Below, in pieces: positions 62,079 through 64,000 of a DNA stretch of 64,000 nucleotides. The position numbers were made by a program, and so were the translations under genes. The stretch spans positions 2,846,001-2,910,000 of the forward strand of contig NZ_CP136520.1 of assembly GCF_032813545.1 (NCBI RefSeq), read 5' to 3'. The DNA is from Nodosilinea sp. E11. GTDB taxonomy: Bacteria; Cyanobacteriota; Cyanobacteriia; Phormidesmidales; Phormidesmidaceae. Every line of letters starts with the position of its first letter. Within the stretch, counting starts at the first letter, position 1. The notes under the pieces were generated by a model that made no database searches, was not told the origin of the DNA, and saw only the letters and a list, made by a program, of their open reading frames with translations.

Positions 62079-63803
62079 TTAGTAGTAGGTGCCAACCTTG
62101 CGGTGATGCACAGCGGTCTGACCTTCAGGGTCAGACACCTTACCGTCGTGCACCGTGCAATACACAATCCAGTGATCACTGACTTCCATACGAGTAGTCA
62201 CTTCGCACTCAATGTAAGCCAGGGCATCGGCCAACAGGGGTGAGCCATTGGTAGCTGGGCGGGTGCGCACACCAGCAAAGCGATCGGCACCGGGGGCAAA
62301 CCGCTTGAGAAAATGCTTCATCAGCCCTAGGTGCTTACCCTCTTCAAGAATATTCAGCACGAAGGTATCGCCCACCTGCATCAGCGACTCGATGGCGCGG
62401 TCTTTGGCCACCGCCACCGTAAAGCCCAGGGGCTGAAAGCTGGCCTGAGACACCCAGGAAGCCAACATAGCGCTAGACAGTTCACCCTTTTTGGCGGTGA
62501 TGATATATAGCCCGCTGCTAATGCGGCCCAGGGCCTTTTCAAGGTCGGCATCGAGAGATTTGAGTTTCTTGAGCTTGCCCGCCTGGGCGAGGCTCTGGCC
62601 CAGGTCGGTGCCCGCCTCTTCGCACGACTGGTACAGCCCTTCGGTGGGGCTGTCTTTAATGCGAATGGGCGCAAACGCTTGGATCAGTTCTAGATCTTGA
62701 AACTTGTTGGCCAAGGGATCGACCGGCTCGTCGTCACCACCGTAGGATTCAAACAGGCCAATAGTTTGTTTGCCGTGCACTGCCGCCAAAATCGTGCCCA
62801 GGGTGGTCTGGGTTTCCTGAGCCCTTACCCCGGCAACGGGGGGCATGCCAACAACTAAGCCCTTAGAGCGACTCACCAACTCCATCACCTCTTGGGGATC
62901 GGCGGAGCGCATGTCCATCATTTCGACGGCGACACCGGTTTTGGTAATACCGCGAGCGATCGCCTGGGAAATGCGATCGCTATAGCCGTAGTCAGATACG
63001 TAGAACACCGCGACTAAATCTTCGGCCTTCGTTTTTTCCTGGCTCCAGCGCTGATAGCGGCCCGTTAGCTCGCCCACGTTGTAGCGCAGCAGGGGGCCGT
63101 GGCCCGTAGCCACCATATTCACGGGGGGCAGAGCATCCATACGTTTCATTGCCCCCAGCACCGAGCGGGCATTGGGAGCCATCAGGCACTCGTAGTAAAA
63201 GCGAAAATCGGGGGAAATCGCCTCTAAATCTTCGTCGTAGGGGGCATCGCTGCAATAGTGCAGGCCAAAGGCATCGCAGGTAAACAGCACACCGGTTTTG
63301 TGGTCGTAGGTGAAGATGGTGTCGGGCCAGTGCAGGTTAGGGGCGCTGACAAACTCTAGAGTGTGGCCGTTGCCTAGCTCTAGGGTGTCACCGTTTTTGA
63401 CGATTATGCGCTCGAAGGGGTGGTGCACCAAGTCTTCGAGGAAAGCGATCGCCACCTTAGACCCCACCACCACCACCTGGGGAGCCAGCTCTAGCACATC
63501 GCGCACTAGGCCGCTGTGGTCGGGCTCGGTGTGGCTAATCACCAAATAATCAATGGTTTTGGGGTCAATTTCGCCCGTTAGGGTCTTGAGGTACAGCTCC
63601 TGAAACTTGGCGTGGGAAGTATCGACCAGGGCGACTTTCTCGCCGCGAATAATGAAAGAGTTGTAGGTAGTGCCATTTTGCAGGCCGAACTCAATGTCGA
63701 AGCGATCGCGATCCCAATCGAGGGAGCGAATGGTAGTGGTGTCGTCAGCTACCCCTTCGACCTGAATGGTGAGGCGCTTTTGCGCTGGTGCCGCTACAAC
63801 CAT
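62079..63803 (-). CDS. flv3: Diflavin flavodiiron protein, Flv3-like
   Basis: Flavodiiron proteins of this class reduce oxygen to water downstream of PSI and protect it under fluctuating light. The 574-residue protein has the metallo-beta-lactamase-like domain (1-250), the flavodoxin domain (about 260-400) and the NAD(P)H:flavin-reductase domain (about 420-574), as only in oxygenic phototrophs. The diiron ligands are complete: HTEPDH at 91-96, NLHWPD, FTCDAFG and ATGHGPL. This indicates the Flv3 (or Flv2) type, since Flv1 and Flv4 have replacements. Identity as Flv3 rather than Flv2 rests on overall similarity from memory. The partner flv1 is not adjacent. Confidence 0.88.
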   Translation of the reverse strand: MVVAAPAQKRLTIQVEGVADDTTTIRSLDWDRDRFDIEFGLQNGTTYNSFIIRGEKVALVDTSHAKFQELYLKTLTGEIDPKTIDYLVISHTEPDHSGLVRDVLELAPQVVVVGSKVAIAFLEDLVHHPFERIIVKNGDTLELGNGHTLEFVSAPNLHWPDTIFTYDHKTGVLFTCDAFGLHYCSDAPYDEDLEAISPDFRFYYECLMAPNARSVLGAMKRMDALPPVNMVATGHGPLLRYNVGELTGRYQRWSQEKTKAEDLVAVFYVSDYGYSDRISQAIARGITKTGVAVEMMDMRSADPQEVMELVSRSKGLVVGMPPVAGVRAQETQTTLGTILAAVHGKQTIGLFESYGGDDEPVDPLANKFQDLELIQAFAPIRIKDSPTEGLYQSCEEAGTDLGQSLAQAGKLKKLKSLDADLEKALGRISSGLYIITAKKGELSSAMLASWVSQASFQPLGFTVAVAKDRAIESLMQVGDTFVLNILEEGKHLGLMKHFLKRFAPGADRFAGVRTRPATNGSPLLADALAYIECEVTTRMEVSDHWIVYCTVHDGKVSDPEGQTAVHHRKVGTYY

Positions 63804-64000
63804 GGAGAACCTCCTGCAAAATTAGGTGCTGCTAACTCGAGAGATCAAGCTCAATTCTAAAGTTTAAACCTCGTTCACTGAGGAACCGGGAGCCATTTTC
63901 ACCCTCACACGCTCTCCTGAAGGACAAGGGCAATGGGCAAGATTGAGCACTGCGGTTCTAAGCCAAACTGAGTTTAGCAATCGACATGTTTCTTAATTCT

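Overview
The window comes from a cyanobacterium. It carries photosystem I subunit K (psaK), the dark protochlorophyllide reductase subunit chlB, the sensor kinase nblS, an Flv3-like diflavin protein, cyanophycinase, a Tab2-type RNA-binding protein, a CbiG-CobJ fusion and the octamer GCGATCGC (HIP1) at very many places. The GC-rich sequence and gene content suggest a filamentous Leptolyngbya/Nodosilinea-like lineage, but this is inference. No rRNA, tRNA or CRISPR array was seen.

Layout. 1-7.7 kb: secreted or envelope proteins of unknown function (the first is cut by the left edge), an IS110-family transposase, an MlaE-type permease, a pentapeptide-repeat protein and a small thylakoid-type membrane protein behind a good HLR1 (RpaB-type) operator and in front of a strong terminator. 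7.8-13.6 kb: a Rad50/SbcC-like ATPase and, just upstream in the same direction, a caspase-STAND protein. 14.0-15.0 kb: a decayed ISKra4-type transposase and an isolated 17-bp-stem hairpin. 15.1-30.9 kb: mostly housekeeping and metabolism (DUF456, EamA exporter, TPM protein, Ser/Thr kinase with WD40 repeats, cphB, trmD, ispF, a sugar permease, cobQ, glgX, chlB).

30.9-38.5 kb is the accessory part. It holds a REP-associated tyrosine transposase with three matching REPIN elements, a UPF0175 antitoxin, an RHH antitoxin next to a VapC toxin gene with its middle deleted, a 1216-residue NACHT ATPase whose sensor region is nine almost identical 34-residue repeats, a promoter and terminator pair that may mark a small RNA or leader, and an intact IS701-family element with a TTAC target duplication. 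This looks like a small defence and mobile-element island.

38.5-64 kb returns to conserved genes: a duplicated-domain lipoprotein, an ArsR regulator, a second sugar permease, a Tab2 gene directly behind an S1 ribosomal-protein gene, uracil-DNA glycosylase, a phasin-like protein, a MarC protein, a degenerate HD-GYP protein, a YbjN protein, an M50 protease, psaK, trpF, nblS, ahcY, panB, clpP, TerC, rhodanese, HdeD, an alpha/beta hydrolase, cbiG-cobJ and flv3. Small palindromic repeats are scattered throughout. One of them lies inside a coding sequence, and a 33-bp unit recurs at 3.7 and 62.0 kb.
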